From Cenococcum geophilum 1.58 (Eukaryota > Ascomycota > Dothideomycetes > Gloniales > Gloniaceae), in contig KV748224.1 in the NCBI GenBank assembly GCA_001692895.1, positions 930,001 through 994,000 on the forward strand: 64,000 nt of DNA, written 5' to 3'. The translations under genes and the position numbers were made by a program. Position 1 is the first letter of the stretch. Every line of letters starts with the position of its first letter. Positions 1 to 11,600 of the stretch are shown here, in pieces. The notes under the pieces were generated by a model. That model saw only the letters and a list, made by a program, of their open reading frames with translations. It had not been told where the DNA came from and did not search any database.

Positions 1-1
1 A

Positions 2-208
2 AAACACCAACTATCGGGCCAGCAGATAGCATTTGACCAGAACATCAGCAAATTCCCTACTCATTGGCGTCAAGGTGCTGTCACTATCATCGCCGATATT
101 ACTTCCACAATATCCATTCTTGCGTCACGTTTTCGTGTTGACAGAATTCGCAGCGGAATTCATCAGGTTAGCAAGTTAGAGGCTTTTTCCGTTACATGTT
201 GCCTCTAG
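2..208 (+). CDS. Possible 3' end of a gene entering from the left (partial)
   Basis: The second plus frame is open from the window edge to a TAG at 206-208 (68 codons). The first 55 codons have normal-looking, non-repetitive composition. A possible splice donor (CAG|GTTAGC) sits near 166, so the last part may be intronic and the true end elsewhere. I do not recognise the family. The upstream exons are outside the window. It could be a chance open frame in a 3' UTR. Confidence 0.3.
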   Translation, partial: KHQLSGQQIAFDQNISKFPTHWRQGAVTIIADITSTISILASRFRVDRIRSGIHQVSKLEAFSVTCCL

Positions 209-647
209 GTCTAAGGCGGCGTAATCCCGAGAATCCGGTCACGAGAGCCATTCTCGATGGTATGGTAAAGCGCAAGAAGTGCCGTGGGGGGTTTGTGTGA
301 CCTTGGGAGACTTGAATAAAGGTTGGTGGTAAATATAACATGCAGGGTATCCTTACGCCCAGGTACGGTCCTTCCATATCCCAGAGCGCGGTATTGTGAT
401 TCCAGATTATCAAGATCGCGCAAGATGAGAAGCTTGAGATTTAAGAACAGCAGATAGGTGGTCTGGTGAGTACCCAGGAGCGAGAAAAGTCTGCAATATA
501 ACTCCATAAAATGTCATTTCAGGTATTTGAACAGAACATACTATACATTCTCTAGAATTGTGTTCTCAAGCCTTTCGTAATTACGGGACGGTGATGCCAA
601 AATCCCTATTTTACCAAAATAATTACTGAGAAAGCTCATCACTCATA
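209..647. other. Intergenic, no gene seen
   Basis: Short minus-strand open frames here are not conserved-looking and overlap each other. This stretch probably holds the 3' UTR of PHS1 and downstream sequence of whatever ends on the left. Confidence 0.5.
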
Positions 648-1772
648 TCACCCCCTTGCCCTTCCCTTGCCACGCATGATTCGTCTTCGCTGCTTGATCA
701 TGTGCGTGAAAAGAATATAGAAGCCTAGACTTAAATTAGCACCATACGACTTGTGAGAGCAAGACGCCTACCGGGTACGTAAATCGCCAGAATCGCCCAG
801 AGAGCATATCCGAACAGTGGATTCCACCCCGAGGCTGGCTCGATGGCTTTGTAGATTAACCAGGTTTCGCTTGCGACACCGAGAGGATAAAGTACATAAA
901 ATGTGTTGTATCTGCAAGAAAATAGTAAGCACGGTGAGTGAATACAGGCTGGATATTCCCAAGGCAACAGAGAAATTTCCATCGCTCGAGCTTTTCCCAG
1001 TACTGCTGTGTTCAAATCTCCAATGGCTCTGTCCCGTAATATTCATCTTGCCCTTCTCTTCCTCGCCAAACAAGTAGAGATATAAACCCACCTCAACCAC
1101 GAAAGCCATGATGGCACTCCTCCACCCAAGAAAAACACGAAGTACGAGTACCTCACGACCTCCGTGACTGACCAAGCAAACAGCATACTCGAGTAAGCTG
1201 GGCTGGTAGCTACGACTTGAGGGAAGTTATATCCGATCCCCCAGACGAGAAGGATGCGGCTAGCAACTTGCATTAAGGTCGTCATGACGGGCGCGCGAAC
1301 GATGCCTGAAAAAGACAAGGGGTATCAGCCAGAGCTCTTGGGAAGCACCACTTCTAGAAAATCCAGCAAGCATATCTAACTCCGCGTATAACCTTCACAG
1401 AAGATTCCCAAGCTCCTCTTGTTTGCTCAACATACTACCCGAGCTCCTTACCATCATCAGCTCCAAGCCCCCCTTTCAGTGCCTTCCTTACTGCTATACC
1501 CATGCTAAGCAATTTCTGCAAAGAGACCCCTCGAACTCACCAAAAAGACTATGCAGCACCTCCGCCAACGCCACCGTCTGTGTCAACCGCGCAAACGCCT
1601 CCGATGTTTGATACACCTTTCCCGGCCCCGCCACCGGCGCGATTGTAATGACGCGTTCTAGCACGGTCAGCCATAGAATTGCAGAGACGAAGTTATAAGC
1701 AACGAGGTATGTATTATTAAGCGGCGAAGGTGCGGACGAAGCTCGCGGTAGTGACCGGGTTTGGCTTGCCAT
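648..1772 (-). CDS. PHS1: Very-long-chain (3R)-3-hydroxyacyl-CoA dehydratase (PTPLA/HACD family)
   Basis: This enzyme catalyses the third step of the very-long-chain fatty acid elongation cycle in the ER membrane, dehydrating 3-hydroxyacyl-CoA to trans-2-enoyl-CoA for sphingolipid synthesis. I read four exons: 1772-1541, 1305-1092, 911-772 and 724-648. The introns are 235, 180 and 47 nt with GT...AG borders. The exons sum to 663 nt, giving 220 residues, close to the 217 of yeast Phs1. Most of the chain is hydrophobic, as expected for a polytopic protein. The signature YVLYPLGVASETW carries the catalytic pair at Tyr157 and Glu164, with the seven-residue spacing of yeast Tyr149/Glu156. The C-terminus (HMIKQRRR...) is basic, like the usual ER-retention tail. 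The start is the first in-frame ATG before the conserved YLVAYNFVSAILW segment. The exon model is inferred; the family assignment is secure. Confidence 0.93.
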
Positions 1773-2331
1773 TGTGAATTTGCGACAGAAAGAAAATCTT
1801 AGGCCAGTTCAGTGTACAGAAGCGTGGGTTGGCTCGTAGGGAGCTCCTAGAGAACTGACAGGTGGGCTGTGGAGCTTGAATGTATCTCCGGAGCTTTCGT
1901 TTGTTGTTGGGATATTTCCGGCAGGGATCAGGGTCCGGCTTGGCGTTAACGCCGGAAACCCCGAGGGGTCAGTATCACACCAAGTAGCGGACGGTGGCAT
2001 AGAGGATAAATGTGTTTAAATACTGCTATGTCATTCGGCATAATTACAGTCCATGGTTTCGCTAAAGATACGCCGGACCCTCATTATCCGTCATCTCGTC
2101 CCATAACTAAGATATTCATCTAGATATGCCACAAGTATGCGACGCTGTAACTCCTCAGGCTATGCAACAACAAACCAAACTAAAAGTAAAATGGAAGAGA
2201 GAAGAAACCTGAGTATTCACGAGAGGGCATTGCCAAATACCACGGGAACCGCCAGGTAAATGCGTACATAAAAGTGGGAGTAAGGAAACAGGCATCAGGG
2301 AGAAAATTCAATACTCCAGAGCATGCAAAAC
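1773..2331. other. Intergenic: PHS1 upstream region and 3' flank of the RING gene
   Basis: No convincing reading frame. Because both neighbours are on the minus strand, this holds the PHS1 promoter and the 3' UTR of the next gene. I see no recognisable regulatory element. Confidence 0.5.
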
Positions 2332-3595
2332 TTATAAGAAAATTTGGATCATCGCTCCTCGAGCTGCGCACTTCTTATCACACCCTTCCACTACGCAAGT
2401 TTTGAAAGGGGCGGAGCGCACTGCGCCTTTTTCCTTCTTTTTCTTAGGTTTGAGTGCTCGGTTCTCTGTGCAGTCACCACAATAGACCTACAAAGGTGTC
2501 AGCTCCTGTTTTGCCTCAATAAAGCGTCTGGAAAAACCTACGTGACCACATCCTTTGAGAATCCAAACTTGCTTCTTCAGATCGGTATCTCCGACGCACA
2601 ACTCGTCCCCACAATTTGGACAGACGAGCACGTCATCCTCCGCTGGAGATCTTGTAAATCCTTCTGGCGCAGCCTGTGGTGCTTCATATGTGGGGGTTAC
2701 TGTCCTTTGCCGTTGTTGTCCCAAATCGAAGCCCACGACTTCAAAATCCAAGTTTGGTGCATTGAATATGACGTTCGTTCTGTGGCGTCCAGCCCTTGGC
2801 TGTACTTCCACTCCCACTCCCACAGTATCTCGTCGCGCACCAGGCCCTCGTACTCTCTGTATTGCCCGTCGAAGGTGTGAGAGACCTGCTGCCTCTCTAA
2901 AAATGTCCTCCACCTCCCTCGCGAATCGAATAGCAGGTGAGGCCACGTTCACCCCTCCTCCCCCTCCTTCCCGTGGCCGCACACCATATATCTCAAAATC
3001 TTCATCTGTCAAGTCGATGTCAGAGTAGAGTCGCGGTTGGGAGGGTTGGCGCGGTGGATCTATAGTTCTTGCAGAGATAAATTCCACTTCCGGACTATCT
3101 GGTATATGTATCGGAGGCTGCGTGTCTTCTTCTATGTCTATTATCTCGCGGTTGTATCGAGGAGGGCGTGAGGCTCGGTTGGAAAAGGCCTGCACAGGTT
3201 CCTGAGGAGCGGAGGGTCCAGCATCGTCGGCCGTGAGATCGATAAAGGCCTGCGAACTACTTGATGTGGTTGTTATAGATGCTGGCCGCCTAGAATCCAA
3301 GCTATCTTCAACGAATCTTTGAGGCCTCAGCGGAGGGAGGTGTAGCCCTGACATTCGAGGGTGGCTTTGGCTGGAACGAGACTCGGCGGTTGAAGATCGA
3401 TGGTACGGATTCCAGGTTGGAGACTGGTGATGGTCGCCTTCCATCTCAGCATGTGTCCTCTGGTAGAGAGAAATCATGTTAGTAAGAAAGTACTTGCAGA
3501 ATGAGCGCAGTCGCTCTGGGCCCTGTGGGTCATGTTTGTGAGAAGGAACGTACCTTATGTCTATGCGAACAACCGAAGTACGAGTCGCCTTCCAT
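2332..3595 (-). CDS. RING-type ubiquitin ligase with multiple SUMO-interacting motifs (Slx5/Rfp1-like candidate)
   Basis: Three exons (3595-3554, 3459-2542, 2487-2332; introns 94 and 54 nt) give 371 residues. The first intron has donor GTACGT, a TACTAAC branch site and acceptor CTACCAG, so I prefer the ATG at 3595 over the in-frame ATG at 3477, which would lie inside that intron. The N-terminal 280 residues are low-complexity and acidic. They carry four SIM-like cores: FIDLTADD (about 86-93), IIDIEED (120-126), VEFISA (139-144) and DIDLTDEDFEIYG (161-173). The C-terminus is a RING: CPNC at 294-297, CGH at 318-320, YCGDC at 322-326, and Cys351 with Cys356; a lysine-rich insert lies between the second and third pairs. 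SIMs plus a terminal RING is the layout of SUMO-targeted ubiquitin ligases, which send sumoylated nuclear proteins for degradation in genome maintenance. Orthology to Slx5/Rfp1 is an inference; the RING is seen directly. Confidence 0.8.
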
Positions 3596-4041
3596 GCTCT
3601 GATCAGACTTGAAAGAAGCCTATCGTTTGGAGGAAGGGAGGAGTGTTGGCAGTGAGGAGGTGGTCAAGTTGCAGGAGAGTTAAGTGTCGGTGCGTTGCTG
3701 TGTTGGTTGTTCGCTGGTCTCGGTGGTGGCAAGGATGGGGGGGAGTTGGTTCTCGGCGATTTGCGACTTCGGGAGGTCATTCGACTGAACGAAATCACGT
3801 AAGAGCACCACAGTAAAGTAGTGAACTGGTGACTGTTAATAGTTATTCAAGGCGCTGTAATTGAGTCTTCTAGCTAAAATTCACTACACCCAAGACCAAC
3901 CCGCTGGTATCACGAGTCGCGCTGTCAAACAAGTTGGCCATGGCTTTAGAAGCATTCCTTGCTCGCCTTATATTACTGCAAAGGGGTAGTGTTGTTACAC
4001 TTCTGAACGCCGCCCTATAACCAAAATCTGACTCTCATAAC
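3596..4041. other. Intergenic: promoter of the RING gene and 3' flank of PRP19
   Basis: No coding frame is supported. Pyrimidine/purine-skewed stretches near 3650-3760 would lie just upstream of the RING gene's start. No specific factor site is recognised. Confidence 0.5.
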
Positions 4042-5683
4042 TTATGAGCCCAAGACATTGATGCCTCCTTCTGGAGTCAACACGACTAAAGAAGAAGCAT
4101 TCGGTCCCCATTGCACATCCTTTGCTGGAACCGCCTTCCTAAACGGCTCAGACCAACTCTTCGAGGACTTCGAGTACTGTTGCACAGAAACACATCCTGG
4201 GCCTGCAATCGCCGCAAACTGCCCGGTGTAATCCCAGTGCACACTCTCCACCGGACTACCAATTTCGAGCACCTTGATGGTCGCCATCTTCCTCAGATCC
4301 CAGATAGCGACACTGGTTTGACCTCTAACAACTGACGCGAACCAAGTGCCATTCTCAGAGAATGAAATGCTCTGTGGCGGACCACCAGCATCGAAAGATG
4401 CCATAGTAGCTCCAGATTTGACATCAAATAGTCTGATTTGGCCATCTTTTCCTCCAACCGCAAAAAGGTGCCCGTCTGGGTGGAACTCACTGCAAGTGAT
4501 CTCTGTTTCGGGTATTAGAGCAGAGCCTAGATGATAATAGCATGACGATACTTACCTGATTCCGTGTAAATATGTGAAGCAACCTTCATATTAGAGAGAT
4601 CATAGAATATGAAGCTTTTGTCCACTCCCGTCGATGCCAGGATATGACCACTAGGATGCATAGCTAGTGATGTTGCCGCTCCAGCATGAGAGCCGAGTTG
4701 GCCAATTTCTGCGCCATTTTCAAAACACTTGACTGCTCCAGCAAAAGTAGCAACAACCTGCCGAGAGTCCCACCATGAAGTCGCGGTCACTGCACTACCA
4801 CACTTCAATATGCGGACTGTTTCTTTTTGTGATATAGAATAGATGCCAGCAAAACCATCAACACCACCAAAAAGCGCCAGATTTCCTGATTCGTCGAGGG
4901 AGACTGAGTTGCTTCCAGGGTAGAGGGAGTCAGTGAATTGTGTAGATTCTATGGCTTGGATAGTTTCCGCAGTCGCCCAATTCTCTGGCACTGGCCTCTT
5001 GCGTCTTGTGCTTGAAAGCCTATTATATGTTAGGAAAGATCATAATCTGGGAATTCTAAAGGCGTATACTCTTTCTGAGTTTCATCCACTTTCACTGCGA
5101 GCGCCTCCGGTAGCTCTTGGCTATCCACATGCATAGCATCTCCATTACTAGTCGCACCTCCAGCGCTTATCGTGACGTTTGACAGCGCATCTCTAGCTTC
5201 GTCTCTTTCCCTCGTAAGCCTTGCAATAACCCTCGTCGCAGCGTCATTCTGGTATAGGGCAGTGCTAAGCTCCTGTCGCGTTTGTGCCAGCTGCTGCTTC
5301 AGCGTAAACGTTTCGAGAGCGATCGCGTCCCATTCTGTTTGAAACGCGTGGAGGAGCGAGGGAATAGATGTGAGAGTCGGAGGTCGTGGTCGAACAACTC
5401 GAGCCGACTTCAGCTCAATGAGGTCATCCGCAGACAGGTCCTCGCCAGTAACCGGGTCCGTATGATGCTCTGCAATGTGGGCTTCAATCAGACGCTTCTC
5501 AAAAACGTTACCTGGCGTTTGTCAGTAGCTTTCCAAATACAACTGCAAACTAAACTGGGTTTCGACATACCACTCTTGCGTGAAGCTACAGGGACTTGAG
5601 GCGCTTCGCCGGATACTAATGAACCTGTCAGAGCTACAAGCTTCCGTTTAACAGGTGATAGAATACTTACTCGCGCAAAGCAT
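4042..5683 (-). CDS. PRP19: Pre-mRNA-processing factor 19, U-box E3 ligase of the NTC/Prp19 complex
   Basis: This is the core of the NineTeen complex, needed for spliceosome activation and also for DNA repair; it acts as a ubiquitin ligase in the nucleus. Five exons are read: 5683-5671 (13 nt), 5624-5571, 5511-5070, 5019-4556 and 4502-4042. The introns are 46, 59, 50 and 53 nt. The total is 1434 nt, 477 residues, normal for fungi. The U-box is at the N-terminus (SGEAPQVPVASRKSG, then NVFEKRLIEAHI and DPVTGEDL). A helical Prp19-specific coiled-coil segment follows (roughly 80-150). The conserved RKRPVPENWA linker leads into a C-terminal WD40 propeller (from about 215), with blades such as HPSGHILASTGVD and HPDGHLFAVGGKD. 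The tiny first exon is supported by MLCAS, the usual start of this family. For exon 5 the acceptor at 4504-4503 keeps the frame (EITCSEFHPDG); a nearer AG does not. Confidence 0.95.
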
Positions 5684-5870
5684 CTTGGCGGATTATAGGT
5701 TACAGAATGGCTGAGGTTTACACTTACCAAAACTTCGAAGAACCGGAGGAGGGGTTTTTCCGTGGTTCTCACGGTTGTTGAGTCGCACTTACCTCAGCAA
5801 GGTCAGAGCAACAGCTCCGTTAGTGCCCGCCAAGGCACTAAAACCTCGGCTAGTGTTGATATTTTGACTC
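5684..5870. other. PRP19 upstream region
   Basis: Short GC-balanced stretch between the PRP19 start and the AT-rich island. It presumably holds the promoter and 5' UTR; no specific element is recognised. Confidence 0.45.
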
Positions 5871-6545
5871 CGAACTTTTTAACCAACTCATTAAGCACTC
5901 TATATATTTAATATTTATACTTCTAAGCCTTATATGGTCCCATATAATTATTTAAAAGCCCCCTAAAAACACTTGCTCGGCCTCTACTAATATATATAGT
6001 ATAGATAATATATTAATAGCCATCTATAGAAGTTATCGGTATAGCGCCATACCTTATATTAAGATGGGCTTTGCTTTAATAAAAGTCTTTATATTCATCT
6101 TCTACGCTACTAGTAATATTAAGTATGCGTATATAGAGCTTAGTTTTAGAAGGCTTAGTAGAGCAATTAGTAGAGCTAGGCTTTAGTTTAACTTCGCGAT
6201 ATATATACCCGTCCTCTTATAGTTTCCTCACTACGTTAAAAGATGCCTTATGCCACTTCTTATTCCAGTGCCTTGTAATATAGGTTTTGTAATATAAAGA
6301 ATATAGAAGGATTAACATGGCGTATATAGGAGTGTTATTAGTGAGCTTGTAGTATTTATTAAAGGTATACTAGCTAGTAATAATAGCAAAAAGAAGTTGT
6401 AGGTTTAAGTAATATTAATTCTATAACATTATAAATTAGCAAAACCTTAATTTTAACTAGAAATTGTACCTTTAATCGCTTATAGTGCTTAATAAGCATA
6501 TCCATGGTATAGAGCGTTTAGTTAATTAATAAGAAGTTGCCTGTC
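5871..6545. repeat. Small RIP-like AT-rich island, degraded repeat relic
   Basis: Composition changes sharply to TA-rich sequence full of TAG/TAA/CTA triplets, then returns to balanced sequence near 6545. This matches the large repeat block right of 13 kb. No domain survives in any frame that I can identify. The pattern suggests an old transposon copy or repeat fragment mutated by RIP inside otherwise gene-bearing DNA. The edges are estimated from composition. Confidence 0.6.
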
Positions 6546-6839
6546 CAGGGACTCTCTCTTCGGGTTTAGTGCAGTCCCTCGCTTATCCATATCGGGCATC
6601 GCTCCTCGCCCCATCAACCCGCTAAGCAAGTGACTCAGATACTCTTGTCATCATTGTGAGTCAACGTTGACTTAGGCAACTTTCAGGTACTTAAAGTCGA
6701 GTCTACTCCCCGACAATTGCCACGCCACACTATAGCTACAATCTCAAAATGCAACTCCGTACGGTCCTTTCGTGGAAGTCGAAGCAGATATTACTGCGGC
6801 GGCTCGCATCAATCGAGATAGTTCAAACCCAGTATCACG

Positions 6840-7745
6840 TACCCCACGCTTCAACCTTCTCTCCACGAATTAGAAGAAATCGCCCCAGCTACCCCAGACA
6901 CCTCCAACTTCACCCATTCAAACCCGCCATGGACAGCATACGGGTACACTTTATGGCTCCTAGTAATTGTCAAGAGTCAAGAATTGCAAGACCCTCAAGT
7001 CTTTTAAATACCATTATTCTTATTTGAAGATCTAATGCGCTGCCACTCCAGCTGGGTTAACTATGGCAAGGTTAATCAGCAAATTCTTGAAGACGCTGCT
7101 GAAACGTGGGAGTCTTGCAAATTGGGTACTGCCTTGAAAAACTTATTCAATGGAACTAAGGAATGGTTTGTACGTCTAGACCAGATGAGTCTGAAAGATA
7201 GCCTACTGGTGCCTGGCGCAGTACGCAGCATTAAAGACTTAGTTACAAAATTAGCGTTGAGTATACGTGTCTATGGCCCACTTCATCGAGAGGCGTAAGA
7301 AGCTACAGAGCAGGGACGAGACATAACAATGACTGGCATATTAAACCCCTAGAATAGTAACATGGATGCTTCGTACGAATTTTAGGTCTTTGTTCTACTA
7401 CCAGCTGCGATCACGCAGTGTAGGTAGCATTCACCATTTAATGTTTCGGGCGGAATGACTATACAGCAAATTACTAACTAAGTCTACGATAGTGCGATAG
7501 CAATTTTACAAGAAATCATTAAATATACTAATTAGTTACTTGATCAAGATATCTAAGCATTGCTCATCAAATACGGGTTCTCATTCAACGTCACATTACA
7601 AAAAGGCAACGAAGTCCAGCTCGTTGAACTAAATCCCTTCAGCGCACTAAGTGGCTGCAGAGCCTATCTATTCAACTAGATTATTGATGGCCACACTTTA
7701 TATGGACTCGAAGATGAAGTCGTATTTCTTATAACACAATAAGGT
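6840..7745 (+). pseudogene. Decayed D123/CDC123-like gene
   Basis: One plus frame reads coherently from about 6840 to 7740 but is broken by about nine stops. Recognisable stretches are WFVRLDQMSLKDS (near 7161), NMDASYEF then VFV (near 7365), HSPFNVSGG (near 7430), KYGFSFNVTLQKG and VQLVELNPFSALSGC (7570-7660), and YGLEDEVVF (near 7705). These match the layout of the D123 family: a WF.RL...SPKD segment, an R.FV segment, and the V.L.E.NPFG block of its ATP-grasp-like fold. Several stops fall where Trp, Gln or Arg would be expected, as single C/T or G/A changes produce. Canonical Cdc123 assists eIF2 assembly, but this is a divergent fungal branch whose role I cannot state. The 5' end and possible introns are unclear. 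Confidence 0.55.
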
Positions 7746-8660
7746 AATAACGTATTCCACCAGCGAGTGGATCGCACCACCGAGCAGATTGCTATGCTAA
7801 GACTTTTACCTTAGACTATACAGTTGGAAGTGCGAGGGGTTAAATATAGGTATGCAGGTAGTTTTAGATTAAATCCACGTGAGTCGTTCGCTCGGCTATC
7901 CAGTATTCCAAGGTTACGTCTCTACTCTAATAGGCCTGAGAATCCCTATGGTTTAGCATAAGTGACCGAATTGCTTTCGATGCGGACGACCCTAATAATA
8001 AATAACTAGCAGCACACTATCGGACGCCAAGCGCGATTCCGATGTGAGGCTTCGCGCTCTACGAAGAGAAGTAAAAGTAAAGGTGCTTTCGGTAACCTGG
8101 CTTGGCAAAAGCAGAGCACGCAGAGCAGAACTAAATTGTATAAAGTATAGAAAGGATATAAGCCGAAGGGTTTCCTATTATTTTCTCTCCTTCGTACTCA
8201 ACTCATGTTTTGACTTTCGACTCTTGGTTGGATCTAACGGCTGAACTATTTCACAAATCAATTTGTTACACACCTTCAATACTACTGAAGCCTAACCCCG
8301 TTCCAACGTGAGCCCAAGTCAAACCATACAGGCCTCCCTCTTGGACGTTACTCAGTTCGATATAACGCGGACGTAACATCGAAGTATCTTTTGGTTGGAG
8401 GAGTTCATAATACGAACATAAGCAACTTAATTCCCTAAATAGGAAAGATAAGTATTTGTGTGCATATTAGGCTGCCGTACCGCCAATTATAGTTCTACAG
8501 AGATGAGACCACTGCAAATATTTCAACGAGCTCTGAGATTGCTAAGAGTGAATGAGTTACAGAGATCATCGACATCGAATTATATTACATTACATTACAT
8601 TACATACCGTCCTGCATTAACCCTCCTTCGCTCTAGTTTCTTCCCGAACACACTTCATTC
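7746..8660. other. Intergenic, no intact gene
   Basis: Just after the D123 relic a short segment near 7755-7800 (HQRVDRTTEQIAMLR in one frame) may belong to the same relic. The rest shows no supported frame. A 66-codon frame at 8044-8244 has no recognisable features. Confidence 0.45.
8582..8607. repeat. Short pentanucleotide tandem repeat (ATTAC)n
   Basis: The five-base unit ATTAC is repeated about four times without interruption, just downstream of the vWA gene's stop. Confidence 0.8.
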
Positions 8661-11600
8661 TCACAATATGCCCAATCCCATAACTGCGACAACAGCCCCA
8701 GCAACACCGCCCACTACATCGCGCACAACATGTGCCCTCGCTCCACCAGTGTAGAGGACTGGTCCAGTAGCAGTCGCTGTAGAATTGCCTACGCTGTAAG
8801 ATGTTGTTGCATTGGAGTAGACATATGGACTCGCCGAAGTACTGCCAGGGTTCAAGGGGTACCCAGATGAAGCAGCCTGCTTAGTGACCACTACTACGGT
8901 TGGAGCGGATAGCGGAGGTAGAGGCAACGTAGCATCATACTTAATAGTCTCGATGGCCGAAACTGTCGCATAATCATGGCCGTACGAAGCCGAGGGAACT
9001 TCTGAGTATCCGGCTGCCGAGGGATACGGAGACGCCACAGAATATTCACTCTGGAGGTGTTCATAGGCCGAGGACACGTACTCGCTATACTGCGATAGGT
9101 ATGCTAGACTGTGAGACAGCGGTGCAGCTTCTGAATAGCCGGCGGAAGGCATCGGGTATGCGGGATAAGTGGCACCGATATGGATAGAGGGGCGTGATGT
9201 CGTGGTTGCGTATTCCAGGGCCGCGGTCGTGATGACGCTGGTAAATCGAGAGGTCGGGTAAATCGTCAAGATTCTGGTATCCGGGCCATCGCATACGGTC
9301 GTGACGACTTGAGTTGAGCCAACGCTGGTGTACACTTTAGTCCTGTAAGATGTTAGCACGGCCATTTACGGGAAAGCATGTTTGGACTTACGTATAGGCA
9401 ACATGACTAGTTGGATACGCAGCTTTCGAACTGGAGTGAGGATACACCCCTGAACCGTTAGTGCTCAAAGCAGTTGAGGAGAATGCTGAAGGAAGTGTGG
9501 TGTTGAATAAACTAGATGTAGTGATATTTGCTGTTGGTGATATGGCGGTGGACGTCGCGTTGAACACGCTCGATGTCGTAGTGAAGGTCAAGCTGGTAGT
9601 GCTCGGCATGACCGACGAGCTCGTTGTCGTTTCTATCTTCTCAGGCATATCTGTGTCCATTCCAACACTGAAGATGACTTCAGACGTCGCATTCCCCGAC
9701 GTAGACACAATTAATTCAAGCTCTGTGCTCGCAAGGGCGTCGAAAGCAATGGTGGATGGGCTCCCGGCTGTTGCACTCATCGTCTTGATATCGACATTCT
9801 CGCGGACGTTTCGCAGCACAGCATTCAGGCCCTCGCTGCCACTAACAATAGTCAGGGTAAAGTTCATATGCTCTCCAGCGGACGCTGAGTACGTGAAGTC
9901 GTGTGAGTGCTTCTCGGGCGTTACGTTCTCGGTAACCGTGACACCAGACGCGAGGATGGTGCTGCCGACAGGAGCGTCGATCTCAGTGGCTCCGCGTGCA
10001 ATGACTAGGTGGATGAAGTTCTTCTGAGCTTTGGCAGACTCGATGACTCCAAAAGTACCACCGGTGCTCAGGATGGCCGCGACAACGTCTGGATTGGGAT
10101 CCCGCTTCACCAGCGAACGCTTCCGAGCCACAGGGAAGGCGGGCGGGCTCAGAAAGCCATAGTTGACTCGAATACCCTGAATCTTAGCACGAGCGAGCTG
10201 AAAGATCTGATTAGCGGGGCTGAAGTCTTCACCGTCTGTCAAAACGATGATTCCGGAACGCTTCGCGAATAGCCCTGGCTGATCCTTCATAATCTCGTCG
10301 ATGCCGAGCGAGATGCCAGCTCCGATGTCCGTCCCTCCAGAGGAGTCAATGGCGTCGAATGTGCCCGTAGCCCCCTCTGGATCACCCATAGGGTAAAGAA
10401 CCCGAGCGCTGTCATCAAAATCAATGACGGCAACCTTGTCCGGGATAACGCCTGGACCAGCTTGGGCTGCCGTGGTGAGCCTCGCGTTCAAGCCCTTGGC
10501 AGCTTGAATGCGAAGGTTCGAAGGATCGGTCCACATGTTAGAACCTGAAGAATCGACCACAATCGAGATTTTCCGGTTGCGACAGTCTTTGGCAGGATTA
10601 TCTCTGACAAGTGCGCATATTAACAGGCTCGCCTTCTCGGCTCCATGTTGGCGTGTCATCTCGTCGCGGAAGTTCTTCCACCTTTCTCTGGCGTCAGAGA
10701 TCGCAGACAAAACGGCCCGATCAAAGTTTCCGGGTACTGCTTCTCGAGGCACACCGACAGGATCAGCGGTGATCGTACCGTCCAATGTTATGATACCATG
10801 GTCCTTGTTCAGATTCTCGTGGATAACGCGATTCCGGCAACCAAACGATCCGGTGCCTCCGTTAGGAAGCAGCTCGGCCTCATTGAAACAACCCGTGGTC
10901 AAATCGGGGGGGACTTGGCTGCTAATATTATTTGTAGCACGGAGGTCTAGGAAGGAAGCAAGGGTTCTCAGGTTAAGACCAGGCGGGTTGGTAACGGAGA
11001 TAGGCCGGTTCGGATCAGCCTGGTCAGCCCAGTTGCTGTGGCTATAAAAGTCTTCAGTCCCGTGAAGAGCCCGACCAAGGCCCTCAAGAGCAACGCATTT
11101 GGCTCTGTCAATCACGTCATCCGTAGTCTCTCGGTGGTTAAAACCGCATTGCCCGAAGTTAATAAGATCGACCTCTTCAGAGATGAGTTTGTTGTCGCTA
11201 TCGACCATGCGTCCTGCGCCGCGGATGCCTTGACCAAATCGAATTCTCAAGTGATTGACACACGCCTGAAGCCGTTCAGTTGCAGCTACACGCGACTGCG
11301 GATAGTCGGGAATGTTTAGAAAGTCAGCGTCGTCGCAGTGAGCCACAGCGCTCTCTGGTAATGGAGTGAGGCTGTCCGGCGAGCCAACGGCTCCGTTGAA
11401 GCCAGAGCTTCCCGCAAGATTGTCTAGCGATGTAGGCTCAAAGCAGATGCCATCAGACTTCTGCCCGTCCAAGCATCGAAACGCGAGTCGAGTGATCATC
11501 TCGTGCTCAGCGTGCTGGTGGAGAGGTCCATTGATGGTACCGAAAGGAGTGCAGGTTGAGAATGGTATGAGCCATGAGATGAGGGCCACGGAGACGACCT

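Noticed and set aside
2344-3028. Plus-strand frames of 178 and 157 codons
   Set aside because: Antisense shadows of the RING gene, whose frame carries the Zn-ligand pattern and splice sites.
4490-4560. PRP19 exon 5 beginning at the TTGCAG acceptor near 4490
   Set aside because: It breaks the frame before FHPDGHLF; the AG at 4504-4503 keeps it.
9388-11589. vWA gene starting at 11589 and ending at 9388
   Set aside because: The codon at 11589 is GTG, not a normal start in a fungal gene, and the 3' end crosses a good donor (GTAAGT) that joins in frame to the next exon.
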